Shown: positions 17,097 through 25,028 of the stretch, piece after piece
Numbering within the stretch: position 1 is the stretch's first letter
Layout: each line of letters starts with the position of its first letter
NCBI GenBank assembly: GCA_902801425.1
Contig: CADCIQ010000022.1
Location: 1-47,776 of the forward strand
Direction: 5' to 3'
Origin: an uncultured Bacteroidales bacterium
GTDB lineage: Bacteria > Bacteroidota > Bacteroidia > Bacteroidales > Bacteroidaceae
DNA length: 47,776 nt
The notes under the pieces: generated by a model
Database searches by the model: none
What the model was told of the DNA's origin: nothing
The model's input: the letters and a program-made list of their open reading frames with translations, nothing else
Program-made: the position numbers and the translations under genes

Positions 17097-19604
17097 CTAT
17101 GATTTCTTTCTATAGGTGAGGAAGAGCGATACGATGATTGCAATCACCAAAGCCACGAGACTTCCATATGCAATAGCCTCGGTTGTGTCGATAGTCTTTG
17201 GACGGAACTCAAGCACTACCTTATGACTACCGCCCTTGATGTTAATGGCACGGAGTACATAGTTCACACGACCAACCTCTACTGGCTGTCCGTCAACCGT
17301 GGCTGTCCATCCTGGGTAATATACCTCTGAGAATACCACTACTCCACCGTTCTTTGAGTTTACGTCATATCTCAGCTCATTTGGCGCGTATGATGTAATC
17401 TTAACCATTGATGTAGAATCCTGAGCCACGCTCTTACCAAGCACGCTCTCGAATTGCTTATCAGAAACAGCCACATTATGTAGGTTGACACTACCGATAG
17501 CATCAAGTTCCTGATTAGCATTATCCACATACTTCACCTCGCTAACCATCCAAGCAGCCCCCATAGCATACGGATTCATCACAGGAGTAGTAGCACCGCC
17601 CTGAAGTGGCATGATGAAATACTTGGCATTGAGCATATTCAGAATAGGATATACAGAATCACCATTCACCTTCTGCATATCACCCTGAGCCTCAACAATA
17701 GCTCCCATTGCCTTCTGCATCTCTGGTGAGATATATTTCTCTACGAGTTCCTGATAGCGACGGAGCTTAGCTGCATGATAACCACCGATGCTCTTGTGGA
17801 AGTATGATGTCTCATTCTCGTTGAACGTATTGCTGGCAAAGTTAAGCACTCGATAGTCTGGATCCTTGTCCTCAAGAATCAACTTATCAGTCTCAGTCAT
17901 CTCTTGTGGGGCGGTGCGAATAGTGTTACTTACGAACATATCGTCATAGAGATAACGCTTGTTCACCTGCCACATATCCACAAGACAAAGCACCGTTATG
18001 ATTGCAACCATCATTCCTGCTGACATCTTCTTCATCTTGTACACGAAGAGGGCGGCAAAGCCTATGAGAATGACAAAAACACTGCGCCAGCAGTCTGACT
18101 GGAATATAGCCACGCGAATGTCACGCAAGTTGGCAAGAAGCGGATTGAGCTGATCAGCAGGGAGCTGCGACAGAGCATTGCGCTCGGCAGGACTCACGAA
18201 CTCATCAAAGAAGAGCGTTGGCATAAGGGCAAATAGCAATGCTATGCCTCCTGTCAGACCGAGTGAGAGATACAGGAAGTTGAGTTTAGGGAAACGCTTA
18301 CACTTCACACAGTCAGGCTCCTCTATGAATTTCTTCAGCGCAAGCATCGCAAGGAACGGAATGGTGAACTCTGCAATGACGAGGATAGAAGCCACCGTAC
18401 GGAACTTGGCATACATCGGCACATAGTCGATGAAGAAATCGGTGAACGGCATAAAGTTTCTGCCCCACGAAAGTAATACCGACAGTATGGTAGCTGCAAG
18501 CAATGCCCACTTTATACTACCATTGACAATGAACAATCCGAGGATGAAGAGAAGGAGCACGAAAGCACCTACATACACAGGGCCACTCGTACCTGGCTGA
18601 GTACCCCAATATTGCCCAATCTGCTGATAGATCTGGATGTACATTGGGTTAGCCTTCTCCTGCGCAATCTCATTTTCATAAAGAGGCACCGATGCACCAC
18701 CCTTAGTATTAGGCACGAGCAGAGTCCATGTCTCGCTCAAGCCGTAGCTCCATTGGGTGATATAGTCGCGCTCCAAGCCAGAAGAAGTCTGATTACCAGT
18801 ATCAGCCTTAACCAACTCACTCTTACCGCGCATACTCTCCTTCTGATATTCCCATGTGTGGTAGAGGTTGGAGATATTCGCACCTATACCCAATGCAGCA
18901 CCTATGGCACATACAGCAGTAGCCTTCACAAAGTGCACATACCTCTTCTGACGAATGGCATCAACAAGGAAGCCGATGATAAGGAATGCGATGATGAAGA
19001 GATAGTAATAAGTCATCTGCACGTGGTTGGCATTCACCTCAAAGGCAGAGAAGATGCCCGTCACTATCAATCCTTGCAAGTACTTTCCCTTATATGCCAG
19101 CAATACGCCCGCAATCATAGGAGGCAGATAGGCAAGAGCCATCACCTTCCAGATGTGTCCGGCTGCTATGATGATGAAGAAATAGCTTGAGAAAGCCCAT
19201 ACCACAGCACCCAACGTAGCCAGATACCAACGGAAATCGAATGCGCGCAAGAGGATGTAGAAGCCGAGAAGATACGCAAACACATACCACACATTCTCAG
19301 GCAACCACAAGTGATATGCATTCATCACATTGTTCAAAGTGGTTGAAGACTCGTATGAAGGAGCACTCTGATAGGTTGGCATTCCGCAGAACGCAGAGCC
19401 TGTCCAACGTGATTTCTCACCAGTCTTCTCATAATACTCAGATGTCTCCTGTCCCAATCCACGTCCCGCAGACGAGTCATGACGGAAAAGAATCCTGCCC
19501 TCTGTATCGGCAGGGAAAAAATAGGCGAACGAGATGATTGCAAACAATACAACCACCAATACGTCCGGCCAGAAACGCTTTAATAATGAACTACAATTTA
19601 CCAT
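17097..19604 (-). CDS. YfhO family multispanning membrane protein
   Basis: This 835-residue integral membrane protein carries the YfhO-type N-terminal signature: one membrane helix (VLVVVLFAIISFAYFFP) followed by a large loop with LFRHDSSAGRG and TGSAFCGMPTYQ. About a dozen further hydrophobic helices follow, then an extracytoplasmic C-terminal domain ending in one last helix (AIAYGSLVALVIAIIVSLFL). Its phrase VVFSEVYYPGWTATVDGQ is highly typical of the family. YfhO proteins are GT-C-like enzymes; in Bacillus YfhO glycosylates lipoteichoic acid, but the Bacteroidales role is not known to me. The start codon lies inside a 7-bp tandem repeat array at 19590-19623. Confidence 0.85.
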   Translation of the reverse strand: MVNCSSLLKRFWPDVLVVVLFAIISFAYFFPADTEGRILFRHDSSAGRGLGQETSEYYEKTGEKSRWTGSAFCGMPTYQSAPSYESSTTLNNVMNAYHLWLPENVWYVFAYLLGFYILLRAFDFRWYLATLGAVVWAFSSYFFIIIAAGHIWKVMALAYLPPMIAGVLLAYKGKYLQGLIVTGIFSAFEVNANHVQMTYYYLFIIAFLIIGFLVDAIRQKRYVHFVKATAVCAIGAALGIGANISNLYHTWEYQKESMRGKSELVKADTGNQTSSGLERDYITQWSYGLSETWTLLVPNTKGGASVPLYENEIAQEKANPMYIQIYQQIGQYWGTQPGTSGPVYVGAFVLLLFILGLFIVNGSIKWALLAATILSVLLSWGRNFMPFTDFFIDYVPMYAKFRTVASILVIAEFTIPFLAMLALKKFIEEPDCVKCKRFPKLNFLYLSLGLTGGIALLFALMPTLFFDEFVSPAERNALSQLPADQLNPLLANLRDIRVAIFQSDCWRSVFVILIGFAALFVYKMKKMSAGMMVAIITVLCLVDMWQVNKRYLYDDMFVSNTIRTAPQEMTETDKLILEDKDPDYRVLNFASNTFNENETSYFHKSIGGYHAAKLRRYQELVEKYISPEMQKAMGAIVEAQGDMQKVNGDSVYPILNMLNAKYFIMPLQGGATTPVMNPYAMGAAWMVSEVKYVDNANQELDAIGSVNLHNVAVSDKQFESVLGKSVAQDSTSMVKITSYAPNELRYDVNSKNGGVVVFSEVYYPGWTATVDGQPVEVGRVNYVLRAINIKGGSHKVVLEFRPKTIDTTEAIAYGSLVALVIAIIVSLFLTYRKKS

Positions 19605-19623
19605 TTACAATATACAATTTCAC
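19590..19623. repeat. 7-bp tandem array overlapping the yfhO-like start codon
   Basis: The run CTACAAT, TTACCAT, TTACAAT, ATACAAT has a 7-bp period. The start codon of the - strand gene (19602-19604) is part of the second unit, and its first codons are encoded by the array. Confidence 0.55.
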
Positions 19624-19699
19624 ACTTCCCACCAGATTAAGTCTTTAGCGGGATTGTTTTCGGATGACAACAGCGAAGCACTCGCACGAAGGAAATAAT

Positions 19700-19725
19700 G
19701 TGTGTCAGCCTTAGGCTGGCACACG
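19700..19725. promoter_or_regulatory. Hairpin in the leader of the yfhO-like gene
   Basis: GTGTGTCAGCC and GGCTGGCACAC face each other around TTA. The hairpin lies between the promoter at 19743-19774 and the start codon, so it would be in the mRNA leader. Confidence 0.4.
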
Positions 19726-19742
19726 TCTCTGATTTCCGAGTG

Positions 19743-19774
19743 CAAAGATAATAATATTTTTTGTAAAAAACAAA
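19743..19774 (-). promoter_or_regulatory. Promoter of the yfhO-like gene
   Basis: On the - strand TTTG (19771-19774) is followed after 20 bases by TATCTTTG (19743-19750). Confidence 0.65.
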
Positions 19775-19835
19775 TGTTTTCTACACCGATTTAAAATTCA
19801 ATTTCAACAAGGAAAACAGGCAAAAGCAAAATAAT

Positions 19836-19861
19836 CCCCAAGACCCGACCTGGTCTTGGGG
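19836..19861 (-). terminator. Terminator of the flotillin gene
   Basis: A perfect 10-bp stem (CCCCAAGACC / GGTCTTGGGG) with a 6-base loop lies 28 bases after the flotillin stop codon and is followed on the - strand by ATTATTTTGCTTTTG. Confidence 0.8.
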
Positions 19862-19889
19862 AAATATATTACGCGAACTAAAGTCGATT

Positions 19890-21437
19890 CTATTCGTCCT
19901 TAGCTTCATCTTCCTTCTGTTCCTCAGCATTCTGCTCTTCAGCTTTCTTACCGAGATAGGATGGTAGAGACATACCTGCCTGATCGAAGAGATCCTGCAA
20001 TGGAGGGACTGACTTCATCAAGCCGCTGACAAAATTGGCAGTAGAGCCTTTCCCGTCAGTACTTGTGCCTGAATCCCAAACAGTAACCTTGTCGATATTG
20101 ATACCCTTGACAGCCTCAACCTGAGTCTTCACGAGTTCTGGGAGTTTCTCTAACAAGAGAAGAGTATAAGCCTTTGTAGCATCACCGCCGGCAGCCTGAA
20201 TCATCTTATCGTAGCCCTGTGCCTGCTTAGAGAGTTGCTCATAAAGACCCTTAGCCTGAGCCTCCATCTTAGCATAGATAGCTGCAGCCTCACCCTGAGC
20301 CTTCACCTTGATAGCCTCAGCTTCACCCTGAGCCTTGATTGCGACAGCGTCAGCCTCACCCTTGGCGTTGATAGCAAGAGCATCAGCCTGACCCTTTGCA
20401 GTAACACGGCGCTGCTCAGCCTCTGCCTCAGCAGAGATGACAATACGCTTCTTCTCAATATCCTGCGCAACGAGCACGTTGGCAGCCTGAGTACTACGTT
20501 CACGCTCAGCACGAGCTTCCTCGGCTTTCTGCTCAGCTGCATAAGCTTCCTCAAGAGCCTTAGCCTGTGCTATTTTCTCGGCAGCAACAGCCTTACGCTG
20601 TGCTTCAGCCTCGGCAGAACGACGTTCTGCATCTGAGTTCGCAATCTCAACCTTTGCCTGATTCTCACCGGCAACAGCCTTTGCGTTAGCCTCGGATGTG
20701 CGGATACGTGTTTCCTTTTGTGCCTCAGCCTCACCGATAAGACCAAGCTTATCCTGCTCTGCCACAGACACCTTAGCCTCGTTGTTTGCCTTTGCCTTAC
20801 CTGTCTGACCGAGCTTATCCTGCTCTGCCACACGTACCTTTGCCTCGTTGATAGCCTTTGCAGCAGCCTCCTGACCAAGAGCCTCGATATATCCAGACTC
20901 ATCATTGATATCGGTTACGTTCACGTTGATGAGACGGAGACCTATCTTCTTCAATTCAACCTCCACGTTGCCAGAAATTGCCTCAAGGAACTTGTCACGG
21001 TCAGAGTTCAATTCCTCGATACTCATTGTTGCGATAACCAGACGCAACTGACCAAAGAGGATATCACGAGCAAGTTCCTGAATCTGCTGTGCAGAAAGAC
21101 CAAGCAGACGCTCGGCTGCAGCAGTCATACATTCCTCATCAGTAGAGATACCAACGGTGAAGCGACAAGGCACATCCACACGGATATTCTGACGAGACAA
21201 AGCATTTGTCAGGTTCGCATCAATGCTGATAGGAGTCAGCGACAGATATGCATAGTCCTCGATGATAGGCCACACAAACGCGCCGCCACCATGAACACAC
21301 TTAGCCGATTTCTTACTTCCGCTGCCACCATAGATTACGAGAATCTTATCCGAAGGACAACGACGATAACGATTAATTACAGCTGCAAATAGTACTACAA
21401 GTACTACAATCCCAACAATAGGTAATGCCATTTCCAT
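19890..21437 (-). CDS. floA: Flotillin-like SPFH domain protein
   Basis: The start was set at 21437 (MEMALPIVGIVVLVVLFAAV), giving 515 residues; the longer frame reads a GC-rich repeat ([13 protein letters not shown]) and is rejected. An N-terminal membrane helix (about 5-20) is followed by the SPFH domain (PSDKILVIYGG to DINDESGYIEALG). Next comes a long Ala/Glu/Lys coiled coil (about 215-420) with internal repeats (KVRVAEQDKLG / KVSVAEQDKLG, GEADAVAIKAQGEAEAIKVK). The C-terminal flotillin region is LEKLPELVKTQVEAVKGI. Flotillins oligomerise at membrane microdomains. The upstream NfeD gene is the classical partner. The acidic tail EEQNAEEQKEDEAKDE is simple sequence. Confidence 0.9.
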   Translation of the reverse strand: MEMALPIVGIVVLVVLFAAVINRYRRCPSDKILVIYGGSGSKKSAKCVHGGGAFVWPIIEDYAYLSLTPISIDANLTNALSRQNIRVDVPCRFTVGISTDEECMTAAAERLLGLSAQQIQELARDILFGQLRLVIATMSIEELNSDRDKFLEAISGNVEVELKKIGLRLINVNVTDINDESGYIEALGQEAAAKAINEAKVRVAEQDKLGQTGKAKANNEAKVSVAEQDKLGLIGEAEAQKETRIRTSEANAKAVAGENQAKVEIANSDAERRSAEAEAQRKAVAAEKIAQAKALEEAYAAEQKAEEARAERERSTQAANVLVAQDIEKKRIVISAEAEAEQRRVTAKGQADALAINAKGEADAVAIKAQGEAEAIKVKAQGEAAAIYAKMEAQAKGLYEQLSKQAQGYDKMIQAAGGDATKAYTLLLLEKLPELVKTQVEAVKGINIDKVTVWDSGTSTDGKGSTANFVSGLMKSVPPLQDLFDQAGMSLPSYLGKKAEEQNAEEQKEDEAKDE

Positions 21438-21448
21438 ATTATTAAAGC

Positions 21449-21660
21449 GAGGCCTACGACCCCTTTCTGCCCTGCGGGCATCTTTCCCCGTAAGGGGCAA
21501 GAGGCTAGCGCAGAACGGATTGCCAGAGTCTTAGTCTTGATTTAAGTTAGATAATAAATATTTATTTAATGTTTTACAAATTCAACCAATTATCTTCCTT
21601 TCTGCGCCAGCCCCCTGCCCCTAACGGGGAAGGGTGTCCGCAGGACGGGAAGGGGTCTTT
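21449..21660. repeat. GC-rich inverted repeat pair 4 (NfeD-flotillin gap)
   Basis: The left arm 21449-21517 (GCCCTGCGGGCATCTTTCCC, CCGTAAGGGGC) and the right arm 21601-21660 (CCCCTAACGGGG, TGTCCGCAGGACGGG) are inverted relatives. The right arm reaches the NfeD stop codon. The left arm is nearly the same as one before pyrI. Confidence 0.8.
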
Positions 21661-22231
21661 ACTCCACCTTCAGCACATTTCCTTCCACAGCCACCACCTT
21701 AACTCTTTTACCTGTAGCGATAGTCTCACCTGTGCTTACGGCATCAAACTCGTGGATGCTTCCGTTCAAGCTTATCTGCACCTTGCCTTTTCCTTCGCCA
21801 GCAGCAGGAATGCGGAGATACACATCACAAGTCTTGCCCACGCAGTCCACAATCTTATAAGCACCATTATGCTCAAGTTTCTTCATTTTCCTGATAAGGA
21901 AGATAGTAGCATAGGAGAACAGACATCCAACGCTGATAGCCAGGAAATAGAGCACCGCCTTATTGGTGATGTCGCCATAAAAACTGACACCTGCCCAACC
22001 GAACCCAACGAAGAAATTAACGAGTGAACGGACAGAGAACAGACTTGCCGCTCCACCAGTATCCATTGTGTCACCGTCAAAATCGCCGACTTCAAAGTCA
22101 ATATCGTGGTCCATACCAATCATCGTAAGGATAGCCTGTATCAGAAAGATTGTGGACGAAATAATTGCGCAGCCCCAGAAGACCTTCGCAGCGGGCTCTA
22201 AGCCCTGAAACCATATCAATAGATCATTCAT
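21659..22231 (-). CDS. NfeD-like membrane protein
   Basis: This 190-residue protein has membrane helices at about 18-40, 73-92 and 93-112. A soluble C-terminal beta domain of about 65 residues follows (KIVDCVGKTCDVYLRIPAAGEGKGKVQ ... GKRVKVVAVEGNVLKVE), matching the OB-fold NfeD C-terminal domain. NfeD proteins partner with flotillins/SPFH proteins at the membrane, and a flotillin gene follows directly. The nuclease gene ends 36 bp upstream on the same strand, so the three genes probably share a transcript. Confidence 0.8.
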   Translation of the reverse strand: MNDLLIWFQGLEPAAKVFWGCAIISSTIFLIQAILTMIGMDHDIDFEVGDFDGDTMDTGGAASLFSVRSLVNFFVGFGWAGVSFYGDITNKAVLYFLAISVGCLFSYATIFLIRKMKKLEHNGAYKIVDCVGKTCDVYLRIPAAGEGKGKVQISLNGSIHEFDAVSTGETIATGKRVKVVAVEGNVLKVE

Positions 22232-22267
22232 AAGTAGTAAAATAATTTTAGGTTTGTCTTTTCATTC

Positions 22268-23173
22268 TTATCTCTTTTTTCCTTCAAAAGATTCAAAATC
22301 AGCCATCGCCTCTATCTTGCTTTCCACATTGTCAGGCAATTCGCTGAAGAAGTCGAGTTTCGTAATCTTCTCTATCTGGTCGATGCTCCTCAAAGCCTTA
22401 CTCATAGGCTGATTTGCATCTGTATTTTCGTAGTAGAAGGCTATACCCTTCTCATTACCCTCCTTCAGACATACCACAACCTTGAAGAACGCATCAGGCA
22501 CAGCCACCTTGTGTTCAACACCTATATATTCAGGTGTTTTCCTTTTATATATAGGACCGCACACTATGTATATACTGCCCATCTTCGAAGCCCATCTTCT
22601 GCAGGCTGACTCCAGGCGCTCCCATGAGCGATGGTTGAGTTCAGGCACCTGCGGACAGATATTCGACATATAGAAACAGTCATGCATCGCAGCAGCACTC
22701 CATTTCATGTCGCCAGCCGGACACATATGACCTCTGTCATAGCCAGACTCCTTGTAATCATAGAACGCAACACGATTCGCCATTGGCAAATCATTATCAG
22801 AAACAAATTCATAGCCCTTGCGGTCAAGTCTGCCATGCGCTTCAGCCGATGTCAGTTCCCATGCCACCCAGTCAGGATTATTCCTATCATAGTTGAAATA
22901 CGATACATATCCCGTCTTCACAAGCAACTGACCATGTTTTCGACCTTTCACAGCATTTTTGAGAGTAACCAAAGGCTTTATGTCTCCACTCCTTGCATTT
23001 CCTGGTATTACCATTGCAGCCATCATACTCTTCTGAGTACCATCAGCGAGTTTTCCCTTGAGATACTGCAAGGCACTTGTCTGAGTCACCACGAAAGTGG
23101 CTACTACCAAAGCAAGAGCGAGGACACTATTTACAAGCCCAAAGCCTAATCTCTTGTTTCTTCTTTTCCTCAT
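22268..23173 (-). CDS. Membrane-anchored DNA/RNA non-specific endonuclease (NUC1/NucA type)
   Basis: The start was set at 23173 (MRKRRNKRLGFGLVNSVLAL), giving 301 residues. The longer frame reads straight through a tRNA gene and cannot be real. A basic N-terminus and one hydrophobic segment (about 11-32) act as signal anchor or uncleaved signal, so the catalytic domain should be periplasmic. The signature DRGHMCPAGD holds the catalytic histidine, and the metal-binding asparagine follows in YMSNICPQ; LNHRSWERLE is also typical of the beta-beta-alpha-metal nucleases. The enzyme would degrade nucleic acid in the envelope. The ATG is only 2 bases from the 3' end of tRNA-Pro, leaving no normal leader. 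Confidence 0.9.
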   Translation of the reverse strand: MRKRRNKRLGFGLVNSVLALALVVATFVVTQTSALQYLKGKLADGTQKSMMAAMVIPGNARSGDIKPLVTLKNAVKGRKHGQLLVKTGYVSYFNYDRNNPDWVAWELTSAEAHGRLDRKGYEFVSDNDLPMANRVAFYDYKESGYDRGHMCPAGDMKWSAAAMHDCFYMSNICPQVPELNHRSWERLESACRRWASKMGSIYIVCGPIYKRKTPEYIGVEHKVAVPDAFFKVVVCLKEGNEKGIAFYYENTDANQPMSKALRSIDQIEKITKLDFFSELPDNVESKIEAMADFESFEGKKR

Positions 23174-23175
23174 AG

Positions 23176-23249
23176 TCGGGGTGAGCAGACTCGAACTGCC
23201 GACCACACGCCCCCCAGACGCGTACGCTAACCAACTGCGCCACACCCCG
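23176..23249 (-). tRNA. tRNA-Pro (anticodon GGG)
   Basis: On the - strand the sequence starts CGGGGTGTGGCGCAGTTGG and ends with the matching CACCCCG and discriminator A. The acceptor stem is seven perfect pairs. The anticodon arm is CGCGT-CTGGGGG-GCGTG, placing GGG at 34-36 after T33. The T arm is CAG.TTCGAGT.CTG-like. The length is 74 bases and CCA is not encoded. The D stem is weak. It lies 125 bp from its promoter. Confidence 0.92.
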
Positions 23250-23259
23250 ATGCTTTAAA

Positions 23260-23363
23260 TCAAAAATTAAAAATGAACAATTAACATGGGTATTTGCAGA
23301 AAGTTTACCTCAAACAGCCTACTCCGACAGGCATGTTAATTGTCAATTATTAATTGTTAATTC
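23260..23363. repeat. Inverted 7-bp arrays in the tRNA-Pro leader
   Basis: The left arm is at 23260-23289 (AAAATTA, AAAATGA, ACAATTA units, ending AATTAACATG). The right arm is at 23331-23363 (CATGTTAATTG, TCAATTA, TTAATTG units). AATTAACATG and CATGTTAATT are exact inverses. Confidence 0.6.
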
Positions 23364-23373
23364 ATTTTCTCTG

Positions 23374-23404
23374 CAAAGATATACATTTTATTTGATATCT
23401 GCAA
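23374..23404 (-). promoter_or_regulatory. Promoter of tRNA-Pro and downstream genes
   Basis: On the - strand TTG (23402-23404) is followed after 20 bases by TATCTTTG (23374-23381). No other promoter is visible before the nuclease gene, so it probably drives the tRNA and the genes behind it. Confidence 0.6.
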
Positions 23405-23568
23405 TTTTTTTACGCATTTTTTTTAGCGAAAGACTAAAGACGATAGACAAAAGGGGTAAACAATAACAATTTTGATAATTCTGACATTTCTTTATACTTT
23501 AGTCATAATCAAAATGTGAATATCGTAAACAAAACCATTAACGCCCCATAAAACGGGAACATTAACAC

Positions 23569-24690
23569 TTAATTGTACTGCAAAAACCGAACACAATGCC
23601 TTCGTTTCAGCCAAACGCCTTCAAAATTCATGAAGCGATAACGAGGCTTTATCCTATTTCTGAACTCAAGCTCGTCATCATCAAAAACTGGATAGCCAAG
23701 CAAACCTCTGTGCATAGGCAAAATAATAGTCGATGCATTCTTTGCCTTCTTGAATTGCTTCTCATTTATGAGCAGCACCATTCTCTCCGCATTTCTGCCA
23801 ATAGTGGTAAAAGACACATGATAGTCTCTCTGAGCAGGTTTTCTACGATACCCCATACCACTCGCCGGATAATAGTCACTCCAGCTATTTCTGATAGTAT
23901 GCTCCATCATAATAGCAGGCTCGTCCCAATCAGCAAAATGATAGTTCACAAACAGGATTGCGAGATTCGTCAGAGCACCAAGGAAAATCCCCATAAGGAA
24001 CGAGGAAGCAAGTCCCATATTGTGCCTGTCACGCCAATAAACGCTCATCAGCATAACCCAGACACATATCGGAATCCAGACAAACGACAGCATTAGCGTT
24101 TCATCAAAATACACATCTGCCATACCACAAGCAATCGGGAAAACGCATGGGACAACATAATAAAGCCATGATATTTCACGATCAGTATTATTCTTGACAC
24201 CTGGCACACCACATCCCAGAATCATCAGCATAAGCTCCTTATCGCTCATATTGAGACCAACAAGCACGAAAGTATGCCATTCGTCACCGATCTTCAGCCT
24301 CAGCTTTATGCCATTATAGGGAATAAACATCAGAAAGTGCAGTCTCGCAACCTCACAGTCCTGAACCTGCCGCATATCAATCTTGGCATATTTTCGGGAA
24401 AAGGGGAAGAGCAAATTCCTATGTATGTTTATTTCGAGAAATCTGCCATCCGTACCAACGAAATCATTCTGCCGTTGCATACAGACGATGATATAGTTGA
24501 GGAACCAAGCAGATAGAAGCAAATAGACCACAGTCTCAATATTTGTGGAATACTCCTCTGGTCCGAGCATATCAATATCCACACGAGCCGACCAAACCTT
24601 AACCGCCTGTTCCGCACAATATGCCAAGCCGAACACAGCAGCCAAAACTTTTAGCCATAGCCATTTGCTGTATTTATAACATTCAACCAT
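23569..24690 (-). CDS. Hypothetical integral membrane protein
   Basis: This 373-residue protein has hydrophobic segments at about 11-30, 52-70, 178-195, 203-223 and 232-252. A soluble stretch of about 110 residues lies between the second and third helices, and the C-terminal 120 residues are hydrophilic (PASGMGYRRKPAQRDYHVSF ... NRIKPRYRFMNFEGVWLKRR). The loop after helix 2 (residues 80-165, GRFLEINIHRNLLFPFSRKY, MRQVQDCEVARLHFLMFIPYNG) could be a PH-like beta domain, but this is only an impression. I do not recognise the family. It is transcribed alone, divergent from the DUF4419 gene. Confidence 0.65.
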   Translation of the reverse strand: MVECYKYSKWLWLKVLAAVFGLAYCAEQAVKVWSARVDIDMLGPEEYSTNIETVVYLLLSAWFLNYIIVCMQRQNDFVGTDGRFLEINIHRNLLFPFSRKYAKIDMRQVQDCEVARLHFLMFIPYNGIKLRLKIGDEWHTFVLVGLNMSDKELMLMILGCGVPGVKNNTDREISWLYYVVPCVFPIACGMADVYFDETLMLSFVWIPICVWVMLMSVYWRDRHNMGLASSFLMGIFLGALTNLAILFVNYHFADWDEPAIMMEHTIRNSWSDYYPASGMGYRRKPAQRDYHVSFTTIGRNAERMVLLINEKQFKKAKNASTIILPMHRGLLGYPVFDDDELEFRNRIKPRYRFMNFEGVWLKRRHCVRFLQYN

Positions 24691-24794
24691 TTTTTTCCCG
24701 CTTTATTCTAAAAACGTGAAGCCGCAAAGGTTTATTATCCCTGCATCTTTATTTCTTTGCATAAAAGGTTTTCATACAGTTCATCTACCGTTGT

Positions 24795-24885
24795 TGCTCC
24801 ATCACAGTTCCATCACAGTTCCATCGCTGCTCCATCGAAACGATGGACTATCGATGGACTATCGATGGATTATCGATGGATTATC
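24795..24885. repeat. Palindromic 11-bp tandem repeat arms
   Basis: The left arm is at 24795-24837 in 11-bp units of the type TCCATCACAGT. The right arm is at 24841-24885 in four 11-bp units of the type CGATGGACTAT. Only AAA separates them. The layout matches the elements at 8351-8461 and 39046-39155, with different base sequence. Confidence 0.8.
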
Positions 24886-24974
24886 TTCGAAGGAAAAGTC
24901 TTGCCTTTGCTGTCCTAATGAAAATCAGAAAATAAACTCATTCTATCTTTTTTTACAAAAAAATGCGAGAAAAA

Positions 24975-25005
24975 TTGGGGAAATAATGATATTTTTATAT
25001 CTTTG
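24975..25005 (+). promoter_or_regulatory. Promoter of the DUF4419 gene
   Basis: TTG (24975-24977) is followed after 20 bases by TATCTTTG (24998-25005), 24 bases before the start codon. Confidence 0.65.
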
Positions 25006-25028
25006 CATCAAAATTCAAATTAGACGTA

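Noticed and set aside
21438-21500. N-terminal extension of flotillin (MPLTGKDARR...)
   Set aside because: It translates a repeat arm, and the membrane helix directly follows MEMALP at 21437.
23174-23245. N-terminal extension of the nuclease
   Set aside because: It lies entirely over the tRNA-Pro gene, which has a complete acceptor stem and anticodon arm.
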